DNA from: an uncultured Bacteroidales bacterium
GTDB lineage: Bacteria; Bacteroidota; Bacteroidia; Bacteroidales; Paludibacteraceae
Assembly (NCBI GenBank): GCA_900317345.1
Contig: ONGK01000004.1
Span: 1-64,000 of the forward strand
Reading direction: 5' to 3'
DNA length: 64,000 nucleotides
The notes under the pieces are model-generated. The model was given only the letters and a program-made list of their open reading frames with translations. It made no database searches and was not told where the DNA came from. The translations under genes were made by a program, and so were the position numbers. Below are positions 35,585 to 43,656 of the stretch, piece by piece (position 1 is the first letter of the stretch; the number at the start of each line of letters is the position of its first letter).

Positions 35585-35682
35585 GAACTATTAACGAATT
35601 ATTGACGAATTATTAACGAATTATTAACGAATTATTGACGAATTATTAACGAACTATTGACGAATTATTAACGAACTATTAC
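35585..35682. repeat. 11-bp tandem repeat, GAAYTATTRAC, about nine copies
   Basis: Eight complete 11-bp units and a partial ninth, varying only at two positions (GAATTATTAAC, GAATTATTGAC, GAACTATTGAC), end seven bases before the transposon. The period is about one helical turn. Confidence 0.9.
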
Positions 35683-35701
35683 TATAGTCACACGATGACA
35701 A

Positions 35702-35902
35702 TTATTTACTTAATGACCTAACAGCAAAATTCCTCAGCTCGGCACGACCGGTATTGTCCGTTCGCGTCTGGAACAACGTGTTGCCCTTGTTGTCGTCGCG
35801 CACCTTCCTCGGCTTCGCTTTCAGCGTCACAAGCTGCGTTGTGCCCAATGCAGAACGGCTCAGACGAACCGTCTGGTCGTAACAAAGACTGTGCCAAACC
35901 AT
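35702..35902 (-). CDS. small uncharacterised ORF at the left end of the transposon
   Basis: A 66-codon frame (MVWHSLCYDQTVRLSRSALG...) whose last residues are encoded by the transposon terminus. I do not recognise it. It could be a truncated passenger gene or a chance frame. A sigma-54-like sequence TTGGCACAGTCTTTGT (35897-35882, minus) overlaps its beginning. Confidence 0.3.
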   Translation of the reverse strand: MVWHSLCYDQTVRLSRSALGTTQLVTLKAKPRKVRDDNKGNTLFQTRTDNTGRAELRNFAVRSLSK

Positions 35903-35903
35903 T

Positions 35904-36075
35904 TTATTCCGATTAAAATCAAAAAAACATAGCAAAAGAGGCTAAAAATGCATTTTAATCCGATTAAATTAAGAAAAATGCATCAAAAACATGCCAAACA
36001 TTTGCATATATCAGATTAAAATAGTAATTTTGCGTCGTTTTTATGTAGAAAACGAAAAACAATCCGATTAAAATC
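35904..36075. promoter_or_regulatory. repeated operator-like motif CCGATTAAAATC upstream of glnB
   Basis: Copies occur at 35909-35920 (CCGATTAAAATC), 35953-35968 (TTTTAATCCGATTAAA, a 7-1-7 palindrome), 36010-36022 (ATCAGATTAAAAT, between the promoter boxes) and 36064-36075. The palindromic form and position around the promoter suggest binding of a transcription factor, plausibly a nitrogen regulator carried with the cargo. Confidence 0.6.
36001..36032 (+). promoter_or_regulatory. glnB-amtB promoter
   Basis: TTTG (36001-36004), 20 bp, TAATTTTG (36025-36032). One copy of the CCGATTAAAAT-type motif lies in the spacer. Confidence 0.75.
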
Positions 36076-36100
36076 AAAAATTAACATCATTTTGAGGCTT

Positions 36101-36454
36101 ATGAAAAAGATTGAAGCGATTATTCGCAAAACCAAGTTCGACGAAGTGAAGCAAGCTTTGCTCGACGCAGACATCAATTGGTTTGAGTACTCGGACGTGC
36201 ATGGTATCGGCCAGCAGCGTCAGGAGCGTGTTTACCGTGGGGTTCAGTACTCCACCGACATTATTGAGCGTGTCAACATCACCATCATCTGCCGAGACAT
36301 TTTTGTGCAGCCTACGCTCGATGTCCTTCTTAAAAACGCGCACACGGGAGAAGTGGGAGATGGACGCATTTTCATCTCCGAAGTGCTCGACTGCTACTCC
36401 ATCCGCACCGGAAAGCACGGCGACGAAGTGATTGCCAATCCCAAAGGAAACTAA
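36101..36454 (+). CDS. glnB: nitrogen regulatory protein P-II
   Basis: The start MKKIEAIIRKTKFDEV at 36101 fits the family; an ATG three codons earlier is less likely. The 117-residue protein keeps the T-loop with Tyr50 (RVYRGVQY, the usual modification site), the B-loop TGEVGDGRIFI and the C-loop RTGKHGDEV. PII senses 2-oxoglutarate and ATP/ADP and blocks AmtB when nitrogen is sufficient. The amtB gene follows 27 bp downstream, the common pairing. Both are cargo of the transposon. Confidence 0.92.
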   Translation: MKKIEAIIRKTKFDEVKQALLDADINWFEYSDVHGIGQQRQERVYRGVQYSTDIIERVNITIICRDIFVQPTLDVLLKNAHTGEVGDGRIFISEVLDCYSIRTGKHGDEVIANPKGN

Positions 36455-36481
36455 TTTAAAAAACTTCTAAAAACTATAAAT

Positions 36482-37717
36482 ATGAGTGCTATTTCATCAT
36501 TAGATACTGTCTGGACACTATTGGCTGCCATGCTGGTGTTCTTTATGCAACCTGGGTTTGCCCTTGTCGAAGCCGGACTCACACGAAGTAAAAATACGGC
36601 CAACATTTTAATGAAAAACTTCTGTGATTACATGGCAGGTACCGTGTTGTTTTGGTTAGTTGGTTTTGGTCTGATGTTCCACGGTTTCGACTTGGGAGCC
36701 CTTCTTTTTCACGGAAATATCCTCGATGGAGACGGCATTTGGCGCATGGGAGACGATTCCACCATTCCTGCTGAGACTTTCCTCATGTTCCAAACGGTGT
36801 TTGCTGCCACCACAGCTACTATCGTTTCCGGCGCCATGGCCGAGCGAACCAAGTTCTCTATGTACTTGCTGTATTCCATCTTTATCTCTGGCCTCATCTA
36901 TCCTATCGAGGGTAGTTGGTCGTGGGGTGGCGGCTGGCTCGACGCGATGGGCTTCCACGACTTCGCAGGTTCTACGGTCGTTCACGCCACTGGCGGTATG
37001 CTCGCTTTGGCAGGCGCCATCGTACTCGGACCGCGTATCGGCAAGTACAAGACCCTCGTTTCTGACGGCAAAAAATCTACTCGCGTGTCTGCTATCCCGG
37101 GCCATAACCTGGCGCTCTGCGCTTTGGGTGTCTTCATTCTCTGGATGGGTTGGTTCGGCTTCAATCCCGGCTCTACCATCGCAGCTGAAGGTGCTATGAA
37201 CGCCTTGTCCGTATCGCATATCATGCTCACCACCAATATGGCTGCTGCGGTTGGCGGTATCGTAGCGCTCTGCTATACGTGGATTGTGGACGGCAAGCCG
37301 TCGCTTTCTATGGTCTGCAATGGTGTCTTGGCCGGATTGGTAGGCATCACGGCCGGCTGCGACTGCGTCTCTATTCCCGCTGCTGCCATCATCGGTTTGG
37401 TAAGCTCGTTGCTGATGTGCGGATCTGTTTGGCTGCTCGACCAGAAGCTGCACATCGACGATCCCGTTGGTGCCGTTTCCGTACATGGTGTTGGCGGTAT
37501 TGTAGGTACCATCCTAACGGGTCTTTTTGCCTACGAAGAAACGGGATACAACCTCCTTACCCAAACGGTAGGCGCTCTCAGCGTCTCTGCCTACGCCTTC
37601 TTCGCCGGTTTACTATTGTTTACTGCTATCAAGTACACGTTCGGTCTCCGCGTTGAGAGCCGCATCGAAGAGGAAGGACTCGACATCTACGAGCACGGCG
37701 AAGCCGCCTACAACTAA
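36482..37717 (+). CDS. amtB: ammonium transporter
   Basis: The 411-residue protein has eleven hydrophobic helices and the ammonium channel landmarks: the pore histidines in FAGSTVVHATGG and DPVGAVSVHGVGG, and FMQPGFALVEAGLTRSKN in helix 1. It is full length with an undamaged frame, so the cargo is probably functional. It conducts ammonia/ammonium across the inner membrane under PII control. Confidence 0.95.
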   Translation: MSAISSLDTVWTLLAAMLVFFMQPGFALVEAGLTRSKNTANILMKNFCDYMAGTVLFWLVGFGLMFHGFDLGALLFHGNILDGDGIWRMGDDSTIPAETFLMFQTVFAATTATIVSGAMAERTKFSMYLLYSIFISGLIYPIEGSWSWGGGWLDAMGFHDFAGSTVVHATGGMLALAGAIVLGPRIGKYKTLVSDGKKSTRVSAIPGHNLALCALGVFILWMGWFGFNPGSTIAAEGAMNALSVSHIMLTTNMAAAVGGIVALCYTWIVDGKPSLSMVCNGVLAGLVGITAGCDCVSIPAAAIIGLVSSLLMCGSVWLLDQKLHIDDPVGAVSVHGVGGIVGTILTGLFAYEETGYNLLTQTVGALSVSAYAFFAGLLLFTAIKYTFGLRVESRIEEEGLDIYEHGEAAYN

Positions 37718-37748
37718 TCCTCCCCCCTCGTCCCTACTACGACAGTCA

Positions 37749-37795
37749 CAACGTGGTATTTCGAAGGTTCACCAAGCCCTCGAAATACCACGTTG
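37749..37795 (+). terminator. very stable hairpin after amtB
   Basis: CAACGTGGTATTTCGA (37749-37764) pairs perfectly with TCGAAATACCACGTTG (37780-37795) around a 15-base loop. It lacks a T tract, so it may terminate poorly or protect the mRNA 3' end. It separates amtB from the convergent transposase gene. Confidence 0.65.
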
Positions 37796-37805
37796 CTAAT
37801 CTGTC

Positions 37806-37844
37806 GACAATTATTTACTTAATGACCTAACAGCAAAATTCCTC
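37806..37844. repeat. internal copy of the transposon left end
   Basis: These 39 bp are identical to 35697-35735 and in the same orientation, including the last codons and stop of the transposase. They mark the left boundary of the basic insertion sequence inside the larger element. Confidence 0.9.
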
Positions 37845-38906
37845 TGCGCGGTACACGACACCATTGCGTACGACCTCGCGGATTGGATAGGTCTTAAAAA
37901 ACTCCCAAGGGTCAAACCAATTTTCTTGTCTGATAGGAAAGCCACTTAACGAGTTATACGCTTTCAGGTCGTCCCTATTAAAGCGAATGCGGACTTTCTG
38001 GAATGCTTGTCTCAGTTTCTCGATGATAGATTTAGCCCTGTTGCAAAAGCGGAATGCGTGCTCATTGAGATAGAGCTGCAAAAGTCGCTTGCTCATATGG
38101 ACGTGGTTAAAGACCGTTCCGCGTTTAACCCAAGAAAATTCTCCCTCAATGCGGTTTGAGCTTCGACCATCTTCTGCGACGTATTGACCTTTGCTGTGGT
38201 TGTTGTGGCTAATGTCATAACCAGTCATCAGCTTCCAGTTGTCGTAAAGGTGTGAGCAGTCAGAGACCGACCATCCTTCGTTCAAAGTGTGGGTGTTAAA
38301 GATTGAGATTACGTCCTCGTCCACTACTGGATTTGGCATTACTCGCAGCACCAATTTTTCACCATCATTCATACCAAAAACAGGGCTTTTGTAGCGACAG
38401 TTTACCGCTTGGGCTAATGCCATCTTTTCCTTCACAGTTTTAGGATGCTGAGGGAGCTTATATTTGCTCAGTAGGGCTTGTCGCTTCTTTAGGCAAAAGT
38501 TCTTCCACGTTCCACCGACATACACCTCATCCATTGCTATCTCACCTTCCAAAACGGTGTCGCTCTGGTCAAACATAAACCGCAGCTTACATAACATAAA
38601 CCACGCTGTCTTTTGGGTCACTCCAATCTTACGACCAAGCTCGATTGAGGATATACCCTTACCATCCAACATAAGGTAAAGAGCAATCAGCCAATTTGCC
38701 AAAGATACGTGTGACCTGTGGAAAATGGTGTCCGTTTTGGGTGAGTAGATTTTGCCACAGTCCTTGCACTTGTAACGACAATCACCCATCTTGTAATAGG
38801 AATGACCCTTGCAACATGGGCAAGTAGGACCATCAGGCCAGATTAAATCTAAGAAAATTTCCTCGGCGTGAGTGGCAATGTAAACCAGATTGTCGCAATT
38901 TTTCAT
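37827..38906 (-). CDS. IS1595-family (ISXO2-like) transposase
   Basis: The 359-residue protein has an N-terminal zinc ribbon (CPCC at 29-32, CKDC at 47-50), a helix-turn-helix-like part (GISSIELGRKIGVTQKTAWFML) and an acidic catalytic core with DEVYVGG and RIEGEFSWVKRG. This layout is the ISXO2-like family, which transposes by a DDE reaction. The frame is complete, so it is probably active. Confidence 0.9.
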   Translation of the reverse strand: MKNCDNLVYIATHAEEIFLDLIWPDGPTCPCCKGHSYYKMGDCRYKCKDCGKIYSPKTDTIFHRSHVSLANWLIALYLMLDGKGISSIELGRKIGVTQKTAWFMLCKLRFMFDQSDTVLEGEIAMDEVYVGGTWKNFCLKKRQALLSKYKLPQHPKTVKEKMALAQAVNCRYKSPVFGMNDGEKLVLRVMPNPVVDEDVISIFNTHTLNEGWSVSDCSHLYDNWKLMTGYDISHNNHSKGQYVAEDGRSSNRIEGEFSWVKRGTVFNHVHMSKRLLQLYLNEHAFRFCNRAKSIIEKLRQAFQKVRIRFNRDDLKAYNSLSGFPIRQENWFDPWEFFKTYPIREVVRNGVVYRAEEFCC

Positions 38907-38935
38907 ATATCTGTGAGTATCAATGAATTATACTG

Positions 38936-38967
38936 CAAATATAACAAAAATTTTCGACATATGGAAA
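38936..38967 (-). promoter_or_regulatory. transposase promoter
   Basis: Minus strand TTTC (38967-38964), a 20-bp spacer, TATATTTG (38943-38936). It lies inside the right end of the element. The remaining part of 38907-39122 holds the right terminus, the target duplication and no gene. Confidence 0.55.
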
Positions 38968-39122
38968 TTTTTTTGAAGAAAAATGCAAGAAAAATGCACT
39001 TTTGCCACGTTCATTAAGTGCTTAATTATCCACACGATACTCTCACAATACTCACACGCCAGTCTCGCCATTAAAAAAAAAAGACCGTTTTTCTTAACTT
39101 TGTGCCAAAAAGTGCGTAATTA

Positions 39123-39154
39123 TTTGCATATGTGCAAAATTTTTTGTACCTTTG
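39123..39154 (+). promoter_or_regulatory. lysS promoter
   Basis: TTTG (39123-39126), 20 bp, TACCTTTG (39147-39154). The dyad TTGCATATGTGCAA overlaps the -33 box. Confidence 0.8.
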
Positions 39155-39212
39155 CAGCAAAATTGCGTGAAATGCGCAGAAAAGATGTATTTGAAGAAAA
39201 ATAGAACAGAAT

Positions 39213-40697
39213 ATGGAATTAAGTGAACAAGAAATCGTACGGCGGCAGAGTTTGCAGACGATGCGCGATATGGGTATCGACCCCTATCCTGCTGCCGAGT
39301 ATGAAGTGACCGGTTATTCAACCGATATCAAGGCGCATTTTGATGAGTGGGACGGCAAAGAAGTGCGTATCGCAGGCCGTCTGATGAGTAAGCGTATCAT
39401 GGGCAAGGCCTCGTTCATCGAGCTGCAGGACAGCAAAGGCCGCATTCAGGTGTATGTGTCAAGAGACGATATACAGGAGCAGCAGATGTACAACGTCGTT
39501 TTCAAGAAACTGCTGGACATCGGTGACTTCATCGGCATCGAGGGATTTGTATTCCGCACCCAGATGGGCGAGATTTCCGTTCATGCGAAGAAGCTGACCG
39601 TTCTGGCGAAGAGTCTTCGTCCGCTGCCTATCGTCAAATATAAAGACGGCGTGGCATACGATGGCTTCAACGACCCTGAGCAGCGCTATCGTCAGCGCTA
39701 TGTGGACCTGGTGGTGAACGACGGCGTGAAGGACACGTTCCTCAAGCGCGCCACCATCCTGCGCACGATGCGCCAGGTCTTCGATGAGGCAGGCTACACC
39801 GAGGTGGAGACGCCTATATTGCAGCAGATAGCCGGCGGAGCGAGTGCCCGTCCGTTCATCACCCATCATAACTCGCTGGACGTAGATATGTATCTGCGCA
39901 TCGCCACCGAGCTGTATCTGAAGAGACTGATCGTGGGTGGATTTGAAGGCGTGTATGAGATAGGCCGTAACTTCCGCAACGAGGGTATGGACCGCAGCCA
40001 CAACCCCGAGTTCACGTGCATGGAGCTGTATGTGCAATACAAAGATTATAACTGGATGATGGGCTTCACCGAGCAGCTGCTGGAGAAGATAGCCATCGCC
40101 GTCAACGGCACGACCAAAGTGCAGATAGGCGACCACGAGATTGACTTCAAAGCGCCGTACCGCCGTCTGCCGATTTTGGACGCCATCAAAGAGAAGACCG
40201 GTCTGGACCTGGCTTCGATGGACGAAGAAGCTATCCGCGCGGAGGCAAAGAAACTGGGCGTGGAGGACACCGAGCATATGGGCAAAGGCAAGCTGATTGA
40301 TGAGATTTTCGGCGAGACCTGCGAGGGCACCTTTATCCAACCGACCTTCATCACCGACTATCCCGTCGAGATGAGCCCTCTGACGAAGATGCACCGGAGC
40401 AAACCCGGTTTGACCGAGCGCTTCGAGCTGATGGTGAACGGCAAAGAGCTGGCGAACGCCTATTCGGAGCTCAACGACCCGATAGACCAGTATAACCGCT
40501 TCGTGGAGCAGATGAAGCTCGCCGACAAAGGTGACGATGAGGCGATGGTGATTGACCATGACTTCATGCGTGCGCTCGAATACGGTATGCCGCCGACGTC
40601 CGGTATCGGCATCGGTATCGACCGATTGGCCATCCTCATGACCGGTCAGCCCACCATACAAGAGGTTCTGTTATTCCCGACCATGAAACCGGAATAA
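39213..40697 (+). CDS. lysS: lysyl-tRNA synthetase, class II
   Basis: The 494-residue protein has the OB-fold anticodon-binding domain (IAGRLMSKRIMGKASFIELQD) and the class II catalytic core: motif 1 near VETPILQQIAGGASARPF, motif 2 FRNEGMDRSHNPEFTCMEL, motif 3 GIGIGIDRLAILMTGQ. It charges tRNA-Lys. Length and motifs are standard. A 34-bp triple repeat follows directly. Confidence 0.96.
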   Translation: MELSEQEIVRRQSLQTMRDMGIDPYPAAEYEVTGYSTDIKAHFDEWDGKEVRIAGRLMSKRIMGKASFIELQDSKGRIQVYVSRDDIQEQQMYNVVFKKLLDIGDFIGIEGFVFRTQMGEISVHAKKLTVLAKSLRPLPIVKYKDGVAYDGFNDPEQRYRQRYVDLVVNDGVKDTFLKRATILRTMRQVFDEAGYTEVETPILQQIAGGASARPFITHHNSLDVDMYLRIATELYLKRLIVGGFEGVYEIGRNFRNEGMDRSHNPEFTCMELYVQYKDYNWMMGFTEQLLEKIAIAVNGTTKVQIGDHEIDFKAPYRRLPILDAIKEKTGLDLASMDEEAIRAEAKKLGVEDTEHMGKGKLIDEIFGETCEGTFIQPTFITDYPVEMSPLTKMHRSKPGLTERFELMVNGKELANAYSELNDPIDQYNRFVEQMKLADKGDDEAMVIDHDFMRALEYGMPPTSGIGIGIDRLAILMTGQPTIQEVLLFPTMKPE

Positions 40698-40699
40698 TA

Positions 40700-40798
40700 G
40701 ACCGGCCTGCGGCCTCAAAGTAGAAAGTAGAAAGACCGGCCTGCGGCCTCAAAGTAGAAAGTAGAAAGACCGGCCTGCGGCCTCAAAGACAAAAGACT
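40700..40798 (+). repeat. 34-bp tandem repeat after lysS
   Basis: GACCGGCCTGCGGCCTCAAAG followed by two GTAGAAA words is repeated exactly twice (40700-40733, 40734-40767), with a third unit ending in ACAAAAGAC. The GGCCTGCGGCC part can form a hairpin. The unit is a longer variant of the GACCGC...CTCAAAG core found in other gaps. Confidence 0.88.
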
Positions 40799-40884
40799 AA
40801 ACGGCTTCGACTATACCAAACATTTAAGTCTTTAATCCTTACTCCTTTAGTGAGCGTAGCAAACGGTCCTTAATCAAAAAAAAT

Positions 40885-41874
40885 ATGTATCGTAAAGTAG
40901 CAATATTGGGTTCGGGTTCCTGGGCAACGGCTCTGGCGAAAATCGTGATGCAGAACCAGGGCGAGATAAATTGGTTTATCCGCCGCCAGGAGGTGATTGA
41001 CGAGTTCATCGCCACCGGCAAGAACCCTTCTTATCTCGGTGCGGCTGAGTTTGACGCAAGCCGTATTCATTTCTCCTCGGATATCAATCAGACTGTGGCG
41101 CAATCGGATGTGCTCATCCTTGCCATCCCGTCGCCGTACGTGAAGCAGTCGCTCGGCAAGATACGCCGCGACATGACCCATAAAGTGGTCATCTCTGCCG
41201 TCAAAGGTATGATACCTGATGAGAACGTCATCATCACGGATTATCTCCATGACCGCTTCGGCATTCCGTATGACCAGCTGGGCGTGATTGCCGGTCCATG
41301 CCACGCGGAGGAGATAGCGCTGGAGCGGTTGAGTTACCTGACCATCGGTTGCGAGAATAGGCAGAACGCCGAGGTATGGTCCAAACTATTCCAGACCGCG
41401 TTCGTTCATACCACCGTTTCCAACGATGTGATAGGACTCGAGTACAGCTCCGTGATGAAGAATATATACGCCATCGCCGCCGGTATGTGCCAGGCGCTGC
41501 ATTACGGCGATAACTTCCAAGCCGTGCTGCTGTCCAACGCCATCCAGGAAATCCAGCGCTTTGCCACGGCGATGAGTAATGTGCCGCGTGACATCACCAT
41601 GTCCGGCTATCTGGGCGACGTGCTCGTGACCGGCTATTCGCAGTTCAGCCGTAACCGCCAGTTCGGCCAGATGCTCGGTCTGGGCTACTCCGTCAAGGCG
41701 GCGCAGATGGAGATGGAGATGGTAGCCGAAGGCTATTACGGCACCAAGGCTATCTACGAAGCCAACCAGCGCATGAAAGTGGCGCTGCCTATCGTGGACG
41801 CGATGTACGAGATATTGTACAATAAGCAGAAAGCCAAACCAATTATCAAGTCATTAACTACTAAATTACAATAA
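40885..41874 (+). CDS. gpsA: glycerol-3-phosphate dehydrogenase [NAD(P)+]
   Basis: The 329-residue protein has the N-terminal dinucleotide-binding motif [12 protein letters not shown], the catalytic region [20 protein letters not shown] and [21 protein letters not shown]. It makes sn-glycerol 3-phosphate for phospholipids. The pgi gene follows two bases after. Confidence 0.95.
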   Translation: MYRKVAILGSGSWATALAKIVMQNQGEINWFIRRQEVIDEFIATGKNPSYLGAAEFDASRIHFSSDINQTVAQSDVLILAIPSPYVKQSLGKIRRDMTHKVVISAVKGMIPDENVIITDYLHDRFGIPYDQLGVIAGPCHAEEIALERLSYLTIGCENRQNAEVWSKLFQTAFVHTTVSNDVIGLEYSSVMKNIYAIAAGMCQALHYGDNFQAVLLSNAIQEIQRFATAMSNVPRDITMSGYLGDVLVTGYSQFSRNRQFGQMLGLGYSVKAAQMEMEMVAEGYYGTKAIYEANQRMKVALPIVDAMYEILYNKQKAKPIIKSLTTKLQ

Positions 41875-41876
41875 CC

Positions 41877-43220
41877 ATGCAATTATGTTTAAAGAATGCA
41901 GCCGCCTTCGTGGACGCTGCAGCATTGAAACAACTGGAGTCCAAAACCGAAGCAGCCAATCTGCTGCTGGAGAACGGCAAAGGTGCCGGCAATGACTACA
42001 TCGGCTGGGTACACCTGCCCTCGTCTATCTCCGATGCGTTCCTGGCGGAAGTACAAGCCTGCGCCGATGAGTTACGTAAGCGTTGCCAGGTCGTGATTGT
42101 GGCCGGTATCGGCGGTTCGTACCTCGGCGCACGTGCCGTGAATGAGGCGCTCGCTTCGTCGTTCGACGCCTTTGTGGCAAAAGACCGGAAGAACCCGTAC
42201 GTGGTGTACGCCGGCAATAACATCGGCGAGGACTACTTGGCTGAACTCATGGAGTTCCTGGCGGACAAGCAGTTCGGTATCATTAATATCTCCAAGTCCG
42301 GTACCACCACCGAGACTGCGCTCGCGTTCCGTCTGCTCAAGACCATGCTGGAGAAGCAGGTAGGCAAAGAGGAAGCCAAGCACCGCATCGTGGCTGTGAC
42401 TGACCGCGCGAAAGGCGCGCTCCGCAGCCTGGCTACCAAAGAGGGCTATAAGACCTTCGTCATCCCTGATAACGTCGGCGGTCGTTTCTCTGTGCTCACG
42501 CCGGTAGGTCTGTTGCCGATTGCCGTGGCCGGAGGAGACATCAAGGCGCTGGTCAAAGGTGCTGTCGATATGGAGAAAGCCACGGATGTCAGCGTGCCGT
42601 TTGCCAAGAACCCGGCCTGCCAGTACGCCGCTATGCGCAACGCCCTCTACCAGAGCGGCAAGAAGATAGAGATACTTGTAAACTTCAACCCCAAACTGCA
42701 CTATTTCAGCGAGTGGTGGAAACAGCTCTACGGCGAGAGCGAGGGTAAGGACCACAAAGGTATTTTCCCTGCTTCGGTAGATTTCACCACCGATCTGCAC
42801 TCGATGGGCCAGTGGATTCAGGACGGCGAGCGCTCCATCTTCGAGACCGTTATCTCTATTGAGAAAGCCAACAAGACCGTACTTGTGCCGATGGACGAAG
42901 AGAACCTCGACGGACTGAACTTCCTCGCCGGCAAGCGTGTGGATGAGGTGAACAAGATGGCGGAACTCGGTACACAACTCGCTCACGTGGACGGCGGCGT
43001 GCCCAACATCCATATATCGTTTGAGAAAATCGATGAGTACAACATCGGCCAATTCATCTATTTCTTCGAGCGCGGCTGCGGTATTTCCGGCTATGTGCTG
43101 GATGTTAATCCGTTCAACCAACCGGGCGTAGAAGCGTATAAGAAGAATATGTTCGCCCTGCTCGATAAACCGGGCTACGAGGCTGAAAGTAAAGCAATTA
43201 AAGAACGTTTAGCAAAATAA
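41877..43220 (+). CDS. pgi: glucose-6-phosphate isomerase
   Basis: The 447-residue short-type isomerase has [16 protein letters not shown], the sugar-phosphate site [16 protein letters not shown] and the C-terminal active-site region near [13 protein letters not shown]. It interconverts glucose 6-phosphate and fructose 6-phosphate. Confidence 0.95.
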   Translation: MQLCLKNAAAFVDAAALKQLESKTEAANLLLENGKGAGNDYIGWVHLPSSISDAFLAEVQACADELRKRCQVVIVAGIGGSYLGARAVNEALASSFDAFVAKDRKNPYVVYAGNNIGEDYLAELMEFLADKQFGIINISKSGTTTETALAFRLLKTMLEKQVGKEEAKHRIVAVTDRAKGALRSLATKEGYKTFVIPDNVGGRFSVLTPVGLLPIAVAGGDIKALVKGAVDMEKATDVSVPFAKNPACQYAAMRNALYQSGKKIEILVNFNPKLHYFSEWWKQLYGESEGKDHKGIFPASVDFTTDLHSMGQWIQDGERSIFETVISIEKANKTVLVPMDEENLDGLNFLAGKRVDEVNKMAELGTQLAHVDGGVPNIHISFEKIDEYNIGQFIYFFERGCGISGYVLDVNPFNQPGVEAYKKNMFALLDKPGYEAESKAIKERLAK

Positions 43221-43224
43221 GACA

Positions 43225-43656
43225 ATGAAGAAACTGACATTAATGGCGTTGCTGCTGGGCTTGTTCTGCCTGACAGCCGGCGCAAAAGGCAAGCAACCGA
43301 TTGCCATTGAGAAACTGCCGAGAGCGGTCAAAGCCGCTGCGATGCAGCATTACACACCGGACCAGATTCTTTTCATCACCATGGAGAAACAGGTGGGAAA
43401 AGATGAGTACGAATTTTCGCTGGCGGACGGCACAAAAGTTGAGTTCTATGAGAACGGCCAGCTGCACAAGATAAAAAGCCAGCAGGGCGTGCCTGACGCA
43501 TTCATCCCGGAGAATATGCTTCAATACATCAAAGCTACGTTCCCAAACTCGATTGTCACGGAGTATAAGAACGACCGGATGATGAAAAAGATTGAGATTA
43601 ACAACGACGTTGACCTCGTCTTCAACCGCCGAGGCAAATTTCTGCGTATAGACTAA
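43225..43656 (+). CDS. periplasmic PepSY-like protein
   Basis: The 143-residue protein has a signal peptide (MKKLTLMALLLGLFCLTAGA) and the PepSY-like repeats of small Bacteroidota periplasmic proteins (KVEFYENGQLHKIKSQ, VDLVFNRRGKFLRID). Function is unknown. It starts four bases after pgi and overlaps the convergent plug gene by four bases. Confidence 0.75.
   Translation: MKKLTLMALLLGLFCLTAGAKGKQPIAIEKLPRAVKAAAMQHYTPDQILFITMEKQVGKDEYEFSLADGTKVEFYENGQLHKIKSQQGVPDAFIPENMLQYIKATFPNSIVTEYKNDRMMKKIEINNDVDLVFNRRGKFLRID

Larger units (their letters stand above)
35697..39030. mobile_element. IS1595-family transposon carrying glnB and amtB
   Basis: The ends are GACAATTATTTACTTAATGA (35697-35716) and, inverted, GATAATTAAGCACTTAATGA (39030-39011), matching at 16 of 20 positions. 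Both are flanked by the same 8 bp, CACACGAT (35689-35696 and 39031-39038), the duplication length expected for IS1595-type transposition. Inside lie a small ORF, glnB, amtB and a 359-residue ISXO2-like transposase. The first 39 bp of the element recur exactly at 37806-37844 next to the transposase. The unit 37806-39030 (1225 bp) therefore looks like the basic insertion sequence and the left part like captured cargo. Confidence 0.85.

Noticed and set aside
35585..35682. CRISPR array candidate
   Set aside because: Units are 11 bp and contiguous without spacers, and no cas gene is present.
37806..39030. The 1225-bp IS as the only mobile unit
   Set aside because: Its inner left end lacks the target duplication; only the outer left end at 35697 shares CACACGAT with the right end.
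40700..40798. CRISPR array candidate
   Set aside because: The 34-bp units are tandem with no unique spacers; the same words occur singly elsewhere.
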